Shown one piece after another: positions 17,639-26,169 of a stretch of DNA of 64,000 bases. Numbering within the stretch: the stretch's first letter is position 1; each line of letters begins with the position of its first letter. The position numbers were made by a program, and so were the translations under genes. The notes below the pieces were generated by a model. That model searched no databases. It was not told where the DNA came from and worked only from the letters and a program-made list of their open reading frames with translations. Source of the DNA: Pseudonocardia abyssalis (GTDB taxonomy: Bacteria; Actinomycetota; Actinomycetes; Mycobacteriales; Pseudonocardiaceae); contig NZ_JADQDK010000001.1 of NCBI RefSeq assembly GCF_019263705.2, positions 2,976,001 to 3,040,000 on the forward strand, given 5' to 3'.

Positions 17639-19884
17639 GAGGCCGGGACCTCGGCGGGCTCCGCGGGGACCGTGACGTCGCCCGCGGGGGCGGCGTCCTC
17701 AACGACCGGCAGCAGGCTGATCTTGCCGCGGTTGTCGATGTCGGAGACCTCGACGCGGATCTTGTCGCCGACGTTCACGACGTCCTCGACCTTGTTGATC
17801 CGCTTGCCGTTGCCCAGCTTCGAGATGTGGACGAGGCCGTCCTTGCCGGGCACCAGCGAGACGAACGCGCCGAAGGCGGCGGTCTTGACGACCGTGCCCA
17901 GGAAGCGCTCGCCGATCTTCGGCAGCTGCGGGTTGGCGATGGCGTTGACCATGCCGATCGCGGCGTCCGCCGACTCGCCGTCCGACGCGCCGACGTAGAC
18001 GGTGCCGTCGTCGTCGATCGAGATGTCGGCACCGGTCTGCTCGGTGATCGAGTTGATCATCTTGCCCTTCGGGCCGATCAGCTCGCCGATCTTGTCGACC
18101 GGGATCTTGATCGCGATGACGCGCGGCGCGAAGCGGCTCATCTCGTCGGGGCGGTCGATCGCCTCGCCGATGACCTCGAGGATCGTCATGCGGGCGTCCT
18201 TGGCCTGGCTCAGCGCCGCGGTGAGGACGGCCGACGGGATGCCGTCGAGCTTCGTGTCGAGCTGCAGCGCCGTGACGAACTCCGGCGTGCCGGCGACCTT
18301 GAAGTCCATGTCGCCGAACGCGTCCTCCGCACCGAGGATGTCGGTGAGGGCGACGTAGCGGGTCTCGCCGTCGACGGTGTCGGTGACCAGGCCCATCGCG
18401 ATGCCCGCGACCGGCGCCTTGAGCGGCACGCCGGCGTTGTAGAGCGACATCGTGGAGGCGCAGACCGAGCCCATCGACGTGGAGCCGTTGGAGCCCAGCG
18501 CCTCGGAGACCTGGCGGATCGCGTACGGGAACTCCTCGCGCGTGGGCAGCACGGGCAGCAGGGCCCGCTCGGCCAGCGCGCCGTGGCCGATCTCGCGGCG
18601 CTTCGGCGACCCGACGCGGCCGGTCTCACCGGTCGAGTACGGCGGGAAGTTGTAGTGGTGCAGGTAGCGCTTGTGCGTCTCCGGCCCGAGGGAGTCGATC
18701 TGCTGCTCCATGCGCAGCATGTTCAGCGTGGTGACACCCATGATCTGGGTCTCGCCGCGCTCGAACAGCGCCGAGCCGTGGGCGCGCGGGATGACCTCGA
18801 CCTCGGCCGAGAGCGGCCGGATGTCGGTGATGCCGCGGCCGTCGATGCGGACCTGGTCGCGCAGGATGCGCTGGCGCACGAGCTTCTTGTTCAGCGAGCG
18901 GAACGCCGCGCCGAGCTCCTTCTCGCGACCCTCGAACTTGGTCTCCAGCGCGGTGAGCACGGCGAGCTTGACCTCGTCGAGCCTCGACTCGCGCTCCTGC
19001 TTGCCCGCGATGGTCAGCGCGGCGGCGAGGTCGGCACTGCCCTGCGCCTCGACGGCGTCGAAGACGTCGGGCTGGTAGGCCGGGAAGGTCGGGAACTCGC
19101 GCGTGGGCTTGGCGGCGACGTCGGCGAGCTGCTGCTGGGCGATGCACAGCGTGCGGATGAACGGCTTCGCCGCCTCCAGCCCGGCCGCGACGACCTCCTC
19201 GGTGGGCGCCTGGGCGCCCTCCGCGACGAGGGTGTTGGTCTCGACGGTGGCCTCGGCCTCGACCATCATGATCGCTACGTCCTGCGAGTCACCGTCACCG
19301 ACGATGCGGCCAGCGACGACCATGTCGAACACGGCGCGCTTGAGGTCGTCGTGCTGCGGGAACGCGATCCACTGGCCGTCGATCAGGGCGACGCGGATGG
19401 CGCCGATCGGGCCGGAGAACGGCAGGCCGGACAGCTGCGTGGACGCCGACGCGGCGTTGATCGCCAGCGCGTCGTAGGGGTCCTGCGGGTCCAGGCTCAT
19501 CACCGTGACGACGATCTGGATCTCGTTGCGCAGGCCGTCGACGAACGACGGGCGCAGCGGGCGGTCGATCAGGCGGCAGGTCAGGATCGCGTCGGTGCCG
19601 GGGCGACCCTCGCGGCGGAAGAACGAGCCGGGGATCTTGCCGATCGCGTACATGCGCTCCTCGACGTCCACCGTGAGGGGGAAGAAGTCGAAGTGCTCCT
19701 TGGGGTGCTTCGACGCCGTGGTGGCGGAGAGAAGCATGGTCTCGTCGTCGAGGTAGGCGACGACGGAGCCGGCGGCCTGGCGCGCGAGGCGCCCGGTCTC
19801 GAACCGGACGGTGCGGGTGCCGAAGCTCCCGTTGTCGATGACGGCGGTCGTCTCGTGGACGGAGTCGTCGATGGGGTCGGTCAA
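17635..19884 (-). CDS. pnp: Polynucleotide phosphorylase
   Basis: 749 residues. It is a phosphorolytic 3'-5' exoribonuclease and can also synthesise tails. Two RNase PH domains are visible: the first with '[17 protein letters not shown]', the second with '[20 protein letters not shown]' and the catalytic '[15 protein letters not shown]'. They are followed by a KH domain ('[14 protein letters not shown]', about residues 598-610) and an S1 domain ('[28 protein letters not shown]'), then an acidic/Pro tail. The start is TTG at 19884: GAGGAG precedes it at good spacing, and no better start exists in frame. The RBS lies inside a small hairpin (see leader). Confidence 0.95.
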   Translation of the reverse strand: MTDPIDDSVHETTAVIDNGSFGTRTVRFETGRLARQAAGSVVAYLDDETMLLSATTASKHPKEHFDFFPLTVDVEERMYAIGKIPGSFFRREGRPGTDAILTCRLIDRPLRPSFVDGLRNEIQIVVTVMSLDPQDPYDALAINAASASTQLSGLPFSGPIGAIRVALIDGQWIAFPQHDDLKRAVFDMVVAGRIVGDGDSQDVAIMMVEAEATVETNTLVAEGAQAPTEEVVAAGLEAAKPFIRTLCIAQQQLADVAAKPTREFPTFPAYQPDVFDAVEAQGSADLAAALTIAGKQERESRLDEVKLAVLTALETKFEGREKELGAAFRSLNKKLVRQRILRDQVRIDGRGITDIRPLSAEVEVIPRAHGSALFERGETQIMGVTTLNMLRMEQQIDSLGPETHKRYLHHYNFPPYSTGETGRVGSPKRREIGHGALAERALLPVLPTREEFPYAIRQVSEALGSNGSTSMGSVCASTMSLYNAGVPLKAPVAGIAMGLVTDTVDGETRYVALTDILGAEDAFGDMDFKVAGTPEFVTALQLDTKLDGIPSAVLTAALSQAKDARMTILEVIGEAIDRPDEMSRFAPRVIAIKIPVDKIGELIGPKGKMINSITEQTGADISIDDDGTVYVGASDGESADAAIGMVNAIANPQLPKIGERFLGTVVKTAAFGAFVSLVPGKDGLVHISKLGNGKRINKVEDVVNVGDKIRVEVSDIDNRGKISLLPVVEDAAPAGDVTVPAEPAEVPAS

Positions 19885-19980
19885 GGTGCATCTCCTCGTG
19901 AGATGTCGGCCCCTGCCCCGGTGATCCTCGTCTGGGCCGGCCTTCGATCGAAGCCGCCGGGACTCGTGCCCGGCGGCCAC
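19885..19980 (-). ncRNA. Structured pnp leader (Actino-pnp-like RNA)
   Basis: The 5' untranslated region of pnp contains three nested structures: GCCGCCGGG/CCCGGCGGC (19953-19961 with 19969-19977), the palindrome CTTCGATCGAAG (19942-19953), and CATCTC/GAGATG (19889-19894 with 19900-19905), whose loop and stem hold the GAGGAG ribosome binding site. Rfam describes an Actino-pnp RNA motif upstream of actinobacterial PNPase genes. The position fits that class, but the consensus match could not be verified. Autoregulation through leader processing is the expected role. Confidence 0.5.
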
Positions 19981-20038
19981 TACCGAGGACCGGCGGATCT
20001 GCTGCCGGGCGCGGGGGTGCGGTGGAGTTGTGTGGGTC

Positions 20039-20067
20039 GGGCCGGGCCGCGTCAGGCGGCCCGGCCC
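20039..20067 (-). terminator. Hairpin after rpsO
   Basis: A perfect 12-bp GC stem (GGGCCGGGCCGC at 20039-20050 with GCGGCCCGGCCC at 20056-20067) and a 5-base loop begin 7 bases after the rpsO stop, between rpsO and pnp. It may terminate part of the transcripts. Confidence 0.65.
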
Positions 20068-20074
20068 GGGTGGG

Positions 20075-20344
20075 TCAGCGGCGGATGCCGAGGCGCTCGA
20101 TGAGCGACCGGTAGCGCGCGACGTCGACCTCGCGGAGGTACTTGATGAGCCGGCGGCGGCGGCCGACGAGCAGCAGCAGTCCGCGACGGGAGTGGTGGTC
20201 GTGCTTGTGCATCTTGAGGTGCTCGGTGAGGTCGACGATCCGCTTGGTCAGCAGAGCGATCTGCGCCTCGGGGGATCCGGTGTCACCCTCGTGGGTGGCG
20301 TACTGGTCGAGCACGGTCTTCTTCTGTGCGGCGTCGAGAGCCAC
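20075..20344 (-). CDS. rpsO: 30S ribosomal protein S15
   Basis: 89 residues, the exact family length. It binds the central domain of 16S rRNA and helps bridge to the 50S subunit. The conserved '[20 protein letters not shown]', '[26 protein letters not shown]' and '[21 protein letters not shown]' are all present. GTG start, with AAAGAGGAC upstream. It precedes pnp, as in most bacteria, with a strong hairpin between them. Confidence 0.97.
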   Translation of the reverse strand: MALDAAQKKTVLDQYATHEGDTGSPEAQIALLTKRIVDLTEHLKMHKHDHHSRRGLLLLVGRRRRLIKYLREVDVARYRSLIERLGIRR

Positions 20345-20479
20345 GGTCTGTCCTCTTTCGTTGCTGTGCCGTGCGGCCCGGGCACCAGGGGTGATGTGCC
20401 CGGAAGACAGTCGCGGCCGCCACGGACTGCAGCCGGACCCAACACGCCACGCTACCAGCCGGGAACCGGGCCCCCCTGG

Positions 20480-21013
20480 TCAGCCCGGTCGTCCCGCCGC
20501 CTGGCGCAGCACCTCCGCCAGCTCGGGGAAGCCGGGGCCGAGCGCGGCCGCGGCGGCCGCGAGGCGGGCCGGGGCGGCGAGGCGGCGCAGCGCGTCGGCG
20601 GCCGACCCGGCTGACGCCGGCGCGGTGCCCGGGCACCGCGGCGCCGCGACGGGCGGGCGCGGCGCCGGCACGGCCTCCTCGGCGGGGCCGGGGACCGGTG
20701 ACCAGCGCAGCTGTGCCCGCGCGACATCGGCGAGCAGGAGCTCCACCGATCGGGGCGCGAGCGGACCCTCGACCGCCGCACACCGGTGGTCGAGCAGTTG
20801 CAGCCGCGCCAGCACCGCCGGGCTGCCGATCTTGACCCGCCGCCCGCTGGCGAGCTGGCTCAGCATCGCCGGGCTGATCCCCAGCGTGCGGGCCAGGCGG
20901 GCCTGCGAGACCCCGAGCACGGCGAGCAGGCCGCGGACGCGATCGCCGAGCGGGACCCCGTAGAGCTCGGCCTGGCGCGCGCGGCTGTCGGCGAACTCCT
21001 CGGCTGCGCTCAT
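20480..21013 (-). CDS. XRE-type helix-turn-helix DNA-binding protein
   Basis: 177 residues. An HTH occupies about residues 25-65: 'GLLAVLGVSQARLARTLGIS' followed by 'PAMLSQLASGRR', matching the XRE recognition pattern. The rest is an Ala/Pro-rich region with short amphipathic helices and no recognisable effector domain. It lies on the minus strand between ribF and rpsO. Its targets are unknown. Confidence 0.75.
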   Translation of the reverse strand: MSAAEEFADSRARQAELYGVPLGDRVRGLLAVLGVSQARLARTLGISPAMLSQLASGRRVKIGSPAVLARLQLLDHRCAAVEGPLAPRSVELLLADVARAQLRWSPVPGPAEEAVPAPRPPVAAPRCPGTAPASAGSAADALRRLAAPARLAAAAAALGPGFPELAEVLRQAAGRPG

Positions 21014-21063
21014 GGGTCGATGCTGGCACCCGGACCCCGGCTCCCGTGGGCGAACGGGGAAAG

Positions 21064-21987
21064 TCAGCCGAGGAGTTCGCGGGTGCGCGCGACGTCGCGG
21101 TGCATCTGCGCGATCAGGGCGTCGACGTCGCTGTAGGTCTCCTGGCCGCGCAGCCGGTGCGTGATGTCGACCGCGACCTCGTGGCCGTAGAAGTCCTCGT
21201 CGACGTCGAGGACGTAGGCCTCGAGGGTCTTCACCCGCCCGGAGAACGTGGGATTCGTGCCGACCGAGATCGCGGTGGGCAGCAGGCGGTCGCCGATCGC
21301 GAACCGGCCCGCGTAGACGCCGTCGGCGGGCAGGGCGGTGTGCGGGGCACTGGAGACGTTCGCGGTGGGGAATCCCAGGTCGCGGCCCCGGCGCGCGCCG
21401 TGCACCACCACGCCCTCGACGCGGTGCGGGCGGCCGAGGGCCGCCGCGGCGGCTTCGACGTCGCCCGCGTCGATGCACGCGCGCACGTAGGTGGAGGACA
21501 AGGTGACACCGACGTCGCCGGTGAGGTCCAGGCCGTCGACGGCGAACCCGAAGCGTCCGCCGAGCTCGGTGAGCAGCGCGACGTCGCCCGCGGCGTGGTG
21601 GCCGAACCGGAAGTTCTGCCCGACCACGACCACCGCCGCGTGCAGCCGCTCCACCAGCACGTGGTGGGCGAACGCCGCGGGCTCGGTGCGGGAGAGCTCG
21701 GGAGTGAACGGGAGGACGCAGAACGCGTCGATGCCCAGCTCCTCGGCCAGCTCGGCGCGGCGGCGCAGCGTGGTGAGGATGGCCGGGTGGCTGCCCGGGC
21801 GGACCAGCTCGGCGGGATGCGGGTCGAACGTCACGAGCACCGCGGGCAGGCCCCGCTCGCTCCCCCGGGCCACCGCGCGGGCCACGAGCTGCTGGTGGCC
21901 GCGGTGCATCCCGTCGAACACCCCGACGGTGACGACGCTGCGGCCCCAGCCGGTCGGTACGGCGTCCAGCCCACGCCAGCGTTCCAC
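21064..21987 (-). CDS. ribF: Bifunctional riboflavin kinase/FAD synthetase
   Basis: 307 residues, GTG start ('VERWRGLDAVP'). The N-terminal nucleotidyltransferase (FAD synthetase) has 'VTVGVFDGMHRGHQQLV' (HxGH-like, residues about 20-35) and 'VVGQNFRFGHHAAGD', followed by 'STYVRACIDAGDVEAAAAALGRP'. The C-terminal riboflavin kinase domain has 'RGRDLGFPTANV' near residues 200-210 and 'GVYAGRF'. It makes FMN and FAD from riboflavin. It lies 56 bases after truB, the usual neighbour. Confidence 0.95.
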   Translation of the reverse strand: MERWRGLDAVPTGWGRSVVTVGVFDGMHRGHQQLVARAVARGSERGLPAVLVTFDPHPAELVRPGSHPAILTTLRRRAELAEELGIDAFCVLPFTPELSRTEPAAFAHHVLVERLHAAVVVVGQNFRFGHHAAGDVALLTELGGRFGFAVDGLDLTGDVGVTLSSTYVRACIDAGDVEAAAAALGRPHRVEGVVVHGARRGRDLGFPTANVSSAPHTALPADGVYAGRFAIGDRLLPTAISVGTNPTFSGRVKTLEAYVLDVDEDFYGHEVAVDITHRLRGQETYSDVDALIAQMHRDVARTRELLG

Positions 21988-22043
21988 GACCCGGAGCCTA
22001 CGGACCGGGCCGGGCCGCCGCCCGTCGCCCCTACCCCTGCAAC

Positions 22044-22928
22044 TCAGAGGGCTTCGTTCGCCGGCGCCAGCACCACCACCGACCGGGCCATGTCCCCGCG
22101 GTCGGCCATCAGGGCGAGCGCCCGGCCCCCGGGGGCGAAGACACCGTGCACGCCCTCCAGCCCGGACAGCGGCAGCGGCCGCCCGTGCCGCACGTCCTGC
22201 GCGGCCGACGCCGCCAGGTCGCGGCGGGGGAACGCGACGGCGACGGCGTCGTCGAGCGGGAGCGACAGGGTCGGGTCCGCCTCGAGCTGCTCGAGGGTGC
22301 GGGCGTGACCGAGGTCGAACGGGCCGACGCGCGTGCGGCGCAGCGCGGTGAGGTGGCCGCCGACGCCCAGCCCGGCGCCGAGGTCGCGGGCGAGCGCCCG
22401 GACGTAGGTGCCGGACGTGCACCCGACGGCGACGTCGAGGTCGTCGCCGCGGCGCTCGAGCAGCGTGAACGACGAGACCGTGACGGGCCGCGCCGCCAGC
22501 ACGACCTCCTCCCCCGCCCGCACCCGCGCGTAGGCCCGCTGCCCGTCGACCTTGATCGCGCTGACGGAGCTGGGCACCTGCTGGATGTCGCCGGTCAGGG
22601 CGGCGATCCCGGCCGCGACCGCGGCGTCGGTGACGCCCGACGCGTCGGCGGTGGAGATCGTCTCGCCCTCGGCGTCGTCGGTGCCGGTGGCCGCGCCGAG
22701 GCGGATCGTCGCGGTGTAGGCCTTGGTGTCGAGCGCGAGGTGCCCGAGCAGCTTGGTGCCGCGCCCGATCCCGCAGACCAGGACGCCGGTGGCCATCGGG
22801 TCGAGCGTGCCGGCGTGCCCGACCTTGCGGGTGCGCAGGATCCGGCGCAGGCGCCCGACGACGTCGTGCGAGGTCAGGCCCCCCGGCTTGTCGACGACCA
22901 CGAGACCGGACGGCGGAGGGGCGCTCAC
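22044..22928 (-). CDS. truB: tRNA pseudouridine-55 synthase
   Basis: 294 residues, GTG start. The catalytic aspartate is Asp43 in 'GHAGTLDPMATGVLV'. The N-terminal 'GLVVVDKPGGLTSHDVV' and the later 'QVPSSVSAIKVDGQRAYARVRAGEEV', 'CTSGTYVRALARDLG' and 'LTALRRTRVGPF' complete the TruB pattern. The C-terminal ~60 residues form the actinobacterial PUA-like extension. It is upstream of ribF and divergent from the subtilase gene, with 63 bases between the starts. Confidence 0.95.
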   Translation of the reverse strand: MSAPPPSGLVVVDKPGGLTSHDVVGRLRRILRTRKVGHAGTLDPMATGVLVCGIGRGTKLLGHLALDTKAYTATIRLGAATGTDDAEGETISTADASGVTDAAVAAGIAALTGDIQQVPSSVSAIKVDGQRAYARVRAGEEVVLAARPVTVSSFTLLERRGDDLDVAVGCTSGTYVRALARDLGAGLGVGGHLTALRRTRVGPFDLGHARTLEQLEADPTLSLPLDDAVAVAFPRRDLAASAAQDVRHGRPLPLSGLEGVHGVFAPGGRALALMADRGDMARSVVVLAPANEAL

Positions 22929-22991
22929 ACCCGACGATTCTGCCGGGCTCCCGGGGGGACAGCGGCGCCCGGGTACGGAAGGGTCGCCGGC

Positions 22992-24236
22992 ATGCAGTTG
23001 CGCACCGACGGTGCCACCACGTGGCCCGACCAGCTGACCGGGCGTCTGGTCCTCGTCCTCTCCGACGACCTGTACGCCGACCCCGACGCCGCCCGCACCG
23101 CACTGGCCGAGATGACCGGGACGGCCACGGCCTCCGACGACGGGCCGCTGCTGTTCCCCGCGCTCGGGATCGCGATCGTGCCCGTCGACGCCACCGCCAC
23201 CGACATCGTCACCACGATGATCGCCGACCGGCGGATCGTCGCGGCCGAGCCCGAGCGGGTCTACCACCTGCGCGGCTCGCTGTCGGAGGAGTACCTGCGG
23301 GGCTTCGCCGACGCGGCGGCGTTCCTGCACGCGCAGTCCGTCGACGTGCCGGTGGAGGAGGCGGCCGAGCCCGTCGCGGAGGACACCGCGGAGCTGACGT
23401 GGGGGCTGCAGGTCACGAACGTCACGACGGTCGCGGAGTCCGGGGCGGGCATCACGGTCGCGGTCCTCGACACCGGCCTCGACCTCGAGCACCCCGACTT
23501 CGTCGGCCGCGACGTCCTGGCCGAGTCGTTCGTCGAGGGCGAGACCGCGCAGGACGCCAACGGCCACGGCACGCACTGCATCGGCACCTCCTGCGGTTCG
23601 CTGGTACCGGAGACCGGCCCGCGCTACGGCGTGGCGCACGAGGCCCGCATCCTCGCCGGCAAGGTGCTCAGCGACGCGGGATCCGGCACCGACGCGGAGA
23701 TCCTGGCCGGCATGAGCTGGGCCATCGAGAACGGCGCGCAGATCATCTCGATGTCGCTCGGCGCCGACGTCGACGAGGTGTCCTCGGTCTACGAGACGGT
23801 CGGGCGGCGTGCGCTGGCCGCGGGCACGCTCGTCATCGCGGCCGCGGGCAACAACGCCGACCGTGAGAGCGGCGACGCGGGCTTCGTCGGCGTCCCGGCG
23901 AACAGCCCGTCGATCATGGCGGTCGCGGCGGTCGACAACACCCTGGCCATCGCCCCGTTCTCCGCGCGCAGCTCGGGTGTCGAGGGCGGGCAGGTCGACG
24001 TGGCCGGGCCCGGCGTCGACGTGTACTCGTCGTGGCCGATGCCCGACCGCTACAACACGATCTCCGGCACCAGCATGGCCACACCGCACGTCGCCGGTGT
24101 CGCGGCGCTGTGGGCCCAGCGCACCGGGGCCCGCGGTGAGGCACTCTGGGGGGCGCTGGTCCGCGGCGCGTCCCGGCTACCGCTGCCCTCCGACGACGTG
24201 GGCGCCGGCCTCGTGCAGGCGCCGCCGCCCGCCTGA
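22992..24236 (+). CDS. Subtilisin-family (S8) serine protease without signal peptide
   Basis: 414 residues. The catalytic triad is Asp160 ('VAVLDTGLDLEHPDF'), His192 ('NGHGTHCIGTS') and Ser361 ('ISGTSMATPHVAGV'), with the oxyanion Asn at 287-288 ('AAAGNNA'). The ~135-residue N-terminal part begins hydrophilic ('MQLRTDGATTWPDQLTGRLV') and has no export signal, so the enzyme should stay in the cytoplasm unless secreted by another route. That region contains a prodomain-like alternation of strands and helices. A 79-residue gene encoding an I9-type fold follows 31 bases downstream. The substrate is unknown. Confidence 0.9.
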   Translation: MQLRTDGATTWPDQLTGRLVLVLSDDLYADPDAARTALAEMTGTATASDDGPLLFPALGIAIVPVDATATDIVTTMIADRRIVAAEPERVYHLRGSLSEEYLRGFADAAAFLHAQSVDVPVEEAAEPVAEDTAELTWGLQVTNVTTVAESGAGITVAVLDTGLDLEHPDFVGRDVLAESFVEGETAQDANGHGTHCIGTSCGSLVPETGPRYGVAHEARILAGKVLSDAGSGTDAEILAGMSWAIENGAQIISMSLGADVDEVSSVYETVGRRALAAGTLVIAAAGNNADRESGDAGFVGVPANSPSIMAVAAVDNTLAIAPFSARSSGVEGGQVDVAGPGVDVYSSWPMPDRYNTISGTSMATPHVAGVAALWAQRTGARGEALWGALVRGASRLPLPSDDVGAGLVQAPPPA

Positions 24237-24267
24237 GAACCGAGCGCGCGCCCGAAGGAGGAGCACC

Positions 24268-24507
24268 GTGAGCGAGCAGGTCAGCGTGTCCGTCGACGAC
24301 GCGCACGTGGAACGGATCGACGAGGTCGCCGAGCGCTGCCGCGCGGCCGGCATGGACGTGCACTACGTGCTCGCCGCGGTCGGGATGATCACCGGGTCGA
24401 TCGAGAGCGGCGACGTGCGTACCGCGCTCGGGGCCCTGCCCGGGGTGGCGGCGGTGGAGCAGCAGCACACGTTCCGCCTGCCGCCTCCGAGCTCGCCAAT
24501 CCAGTAG
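24268..24507 (+). CDS. Stand-alone subtilisin prodomain-like (I9-type) inhibitor/chaperone
   Basis: 79 residues from GTG at 24268, preceded by AAGGAGG at ideal spacing. The protein reads as one ferredoxin-like unit: strand 'QVSVSVDDAH', helix 'VERIDEVAERCRAAGMDV', strand 'YVLAAVGMITGSI', helix 'DVRTALGALPGVAAVEQQ' and a C-terminal strand ending 'TFRLPPPSS'. This is the layout of subtilisin propeptides and POIA1-type inhibitors, including the exposed C-terminal tail that enters the protease active site. Its place directly after the protease gene suggests it folds or inhibits that protease. It has no signal peptide. Confidence 0.75.
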   Translation: MSEQVSVSVDDAHVERIDEVAERCRAAGMDVHYVLAAVGMITGSIESGDVRTALGALPGVAAVEQQHTFRLPPPSSPIQ

Positions 24508-24523
24508 GTCGGTGCGATTGGGC

Positions 24524-24535
24524 AGGCTAGCCTCA
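24524..24535 (+). promoter_or_regulatory. Possible IdeR/DtxR-like half site before the ABC pair
   Basis: AGGCTAGCCTCA at 24524-24535 matches the core AGGTTAGCCTAA of the DtxR/IdeR iron box at 10 of 12 positions and contains the perfect palindrome AGGCTAGCCT. It ends five bases before the GTG of the first ABC gene, a typical repressor position. The second half of the 19-bp consensus is poor, so this is tentative. Confidence 0.3.
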
Positions 24536-24540
24536 GTCCC

Positions 24541-26169
24541 GTGCCTCCCCCCAGCGCCGGGTCCGTCCTCCGCGGCGCCGCCCGCGGACAGCGCCGCGAC
24601 CTGATCGCCGCGTCGGCGCTCGTCTCCGGTCACCAGCTGTCCGAGGCGGCCGTCCCGGTCGCCGTCGGTGTCGTGATCGACCTCGCGGTGTCCACCGGCG
24701 ACGCCACCGCGCTGCTGCGGTGGTCCGCCGCCGTCGTCGGGGTGTTCCTCGTGCTCGCCACCAGTGCCTACGGCGGGTACTGGCTGATGGTCCGCACCGA
24801 GAAGCAGGCCGCTCACGGGATCCGGCTCGACGTCACCGGGCGCGTCCTGGACCCGGCGGGCGGGGCGCCGGGGCGCTCCGGGGAGCTGGTCAGCCTGGCC
24901 GGGTCCGACGCCGACCGGACCGGCCTGGTGTGCGCCGCGATCATCACCGCGGTCTCGGCTCTCGCCGCGCTCACCGGCGGGGCGGTCGTGCTGGTCGGTG
25001 CGTCGCTCCTGCTCGGGCTCGTCGTGCTCGCCGGGGTGCCGCTGGTGCTGGTCGCGTCACGGCTGCTGGCCAAGCCGCTCGTCGGACGGGCGGAGGCCGA
25101 GCAGGAGACCCTGGCCACGGCCACCGGGGTCGCGACCGACCTCGTCACCGGCCTGCGGGTGATCAAGGGCATCGGGGCCGAGGACGCCGCGGGTGAGACC
25201 TACCGCCGCGCGAGCCGCAGCGCACTGACCGCCCGCCTCGCCGCGGTGCGCTTCGAGGGCGTCTACACCGCGGCCACGGGCGTGATCACCGGCGTGTTCC
25301 TCGTCGTCGTCGCGTGGGTGGGCGGGCGGCTCGCGCTCGAAGGCACGATCAGCGTCGGCGAGCTCGTCGCCGCCGTCGGACTGGCCCAGTTCCTGATCGG
25401 CCCGCTGGAGCGGCTCACCGAGGTGGGACCGCAGCTCGCCGGGGCGCGCGGGTCGGCCCGGCGGGTGGCCGCACTGCTCGGCGCCCCGTCCGCCGTGCGC
25501 GCCGGGACGGCCGCGCTGCCCGTCGCTCCCGCGGGCGCGCTGCACGTGGGCGGCATCGACGTCGCCGCGGGCGAGCACGTCGGCGTCGTCACCCTGACCG
25601 CGGGCGACGCCACCGCCCTGCTCGACGTGCTCGCCCGCGACCGCGACACCACCGACGACCCGGTCACCCTCGACGGCGTCGACCTCGCCGGGGTCGACCT
25701 CGACGAGGTCCGCCGCGCGGTCCTCGTCGACCGCCACGACGCCACCCTGTTCGAGGGCACGGTCCGCGCCAACACCGGGACCGACGCCGCCGCGCTCGCC
25801 GCCGCGGGTGCCGACGAGGTCGTCGACGCCCTCCCCGGCGGGCTCGATGCCGAACTGACCGAACGCGGCCGCACCCTGTCCGGCGGGCAGCGCCAACGGC
25901 TCGTGCTGGCCAGGGCGCTCGCCGCGCACGCGCCGGTGTTGGTGCTGCACGACCCGACGACCGCCGTCGACGCCGCCACCGAGCACCGCATCGCCGACGG
26001 CCTCGCGGCGCTCCGCACCGGGCGGACCACGCTGCTCCTCACCTCCAGCCCCGCCCTGCTGGCCCGCTGCCGCCGCGTGCTGCTCGTCGAGGAAGGGGCC
26101 GTCGTCGCCTCCGGCACCCACGCCGAGCTGGCCGAGGATCCGCGCTACCGGGCGGCGGTGCTGTCGTGA
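24541..26169 (+). CDS. ABC exporter half-transporter with degenerate ATP site (subunit A)
   Basis: 542 residues: six membrane segments in the first ~300 residues, then a nucleotide-binding domain. The signature LSGGQRQRL is intact (residues 446-454), but the Walker A loop is gone: around residues 349-360 the sequence is 'VVTLTAGDATALL', with no GxxGxGK. Walker B reads 'VLVLHDPTTAVD', lacking the catalytic Glu, and the H-loop His is replaced ('LLLTSSPALL'). This subunit can supply the signature to a partner but probably cannot bind ATP normally at its own Walker A. Its stop overlaps the partner's GTG (GTGA), so the two are made together. Confidence 0.88.
   Translation: MPPPSAGSVLRGAARGQRRDLIAASALVSGHQLSEAAVPVAVGVVIDLAVSTGDATALLRWSAAVVGVFLVLATSAYGGYWLMVRTEKQAAHGIRLDVTGRVLDPAGGAPGRSGELVSLAGSDADRTGLVCAAIITAVSALAALTGGAVVLVGASLLLGLVVLAGVPLVLVASRLLAKPLVGRAEAEQETLATATGVATDLVTGLRVIKGIGAEDAAGETYRRASRSALTARLAAVRFEGVYTAATGVITGVFLVVVAWVGGRLALEGTISVGELVAAVGLAQFLIGPLERLTEVGPQLAGARGSARRVAALLGAPSAVRAGTAALPVAPAGALHVGGIDVAAGEHVGVVTLTAGDATALLDVLARDRDTTDDPVTLDGVDLAGVDLDEVRRAVLVDRHDATLFEGTVRANTGTDAAALAAAGADEVVDALPGGLDAELTERGRTLSGGQRQRLVLARALAAHAPVLVLHDPTTAVDAATEHRIADGLAALRTGRTTLLLTSSPALLARCRRVLLVEEGAVVASGTHAELAEDPRYRAAVLS

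Noticed and set aside
17827..20103. 758-codon plus-strand frame opposite pnp
   Set aside because: A shadow of the pnp codon pattern without any motif.
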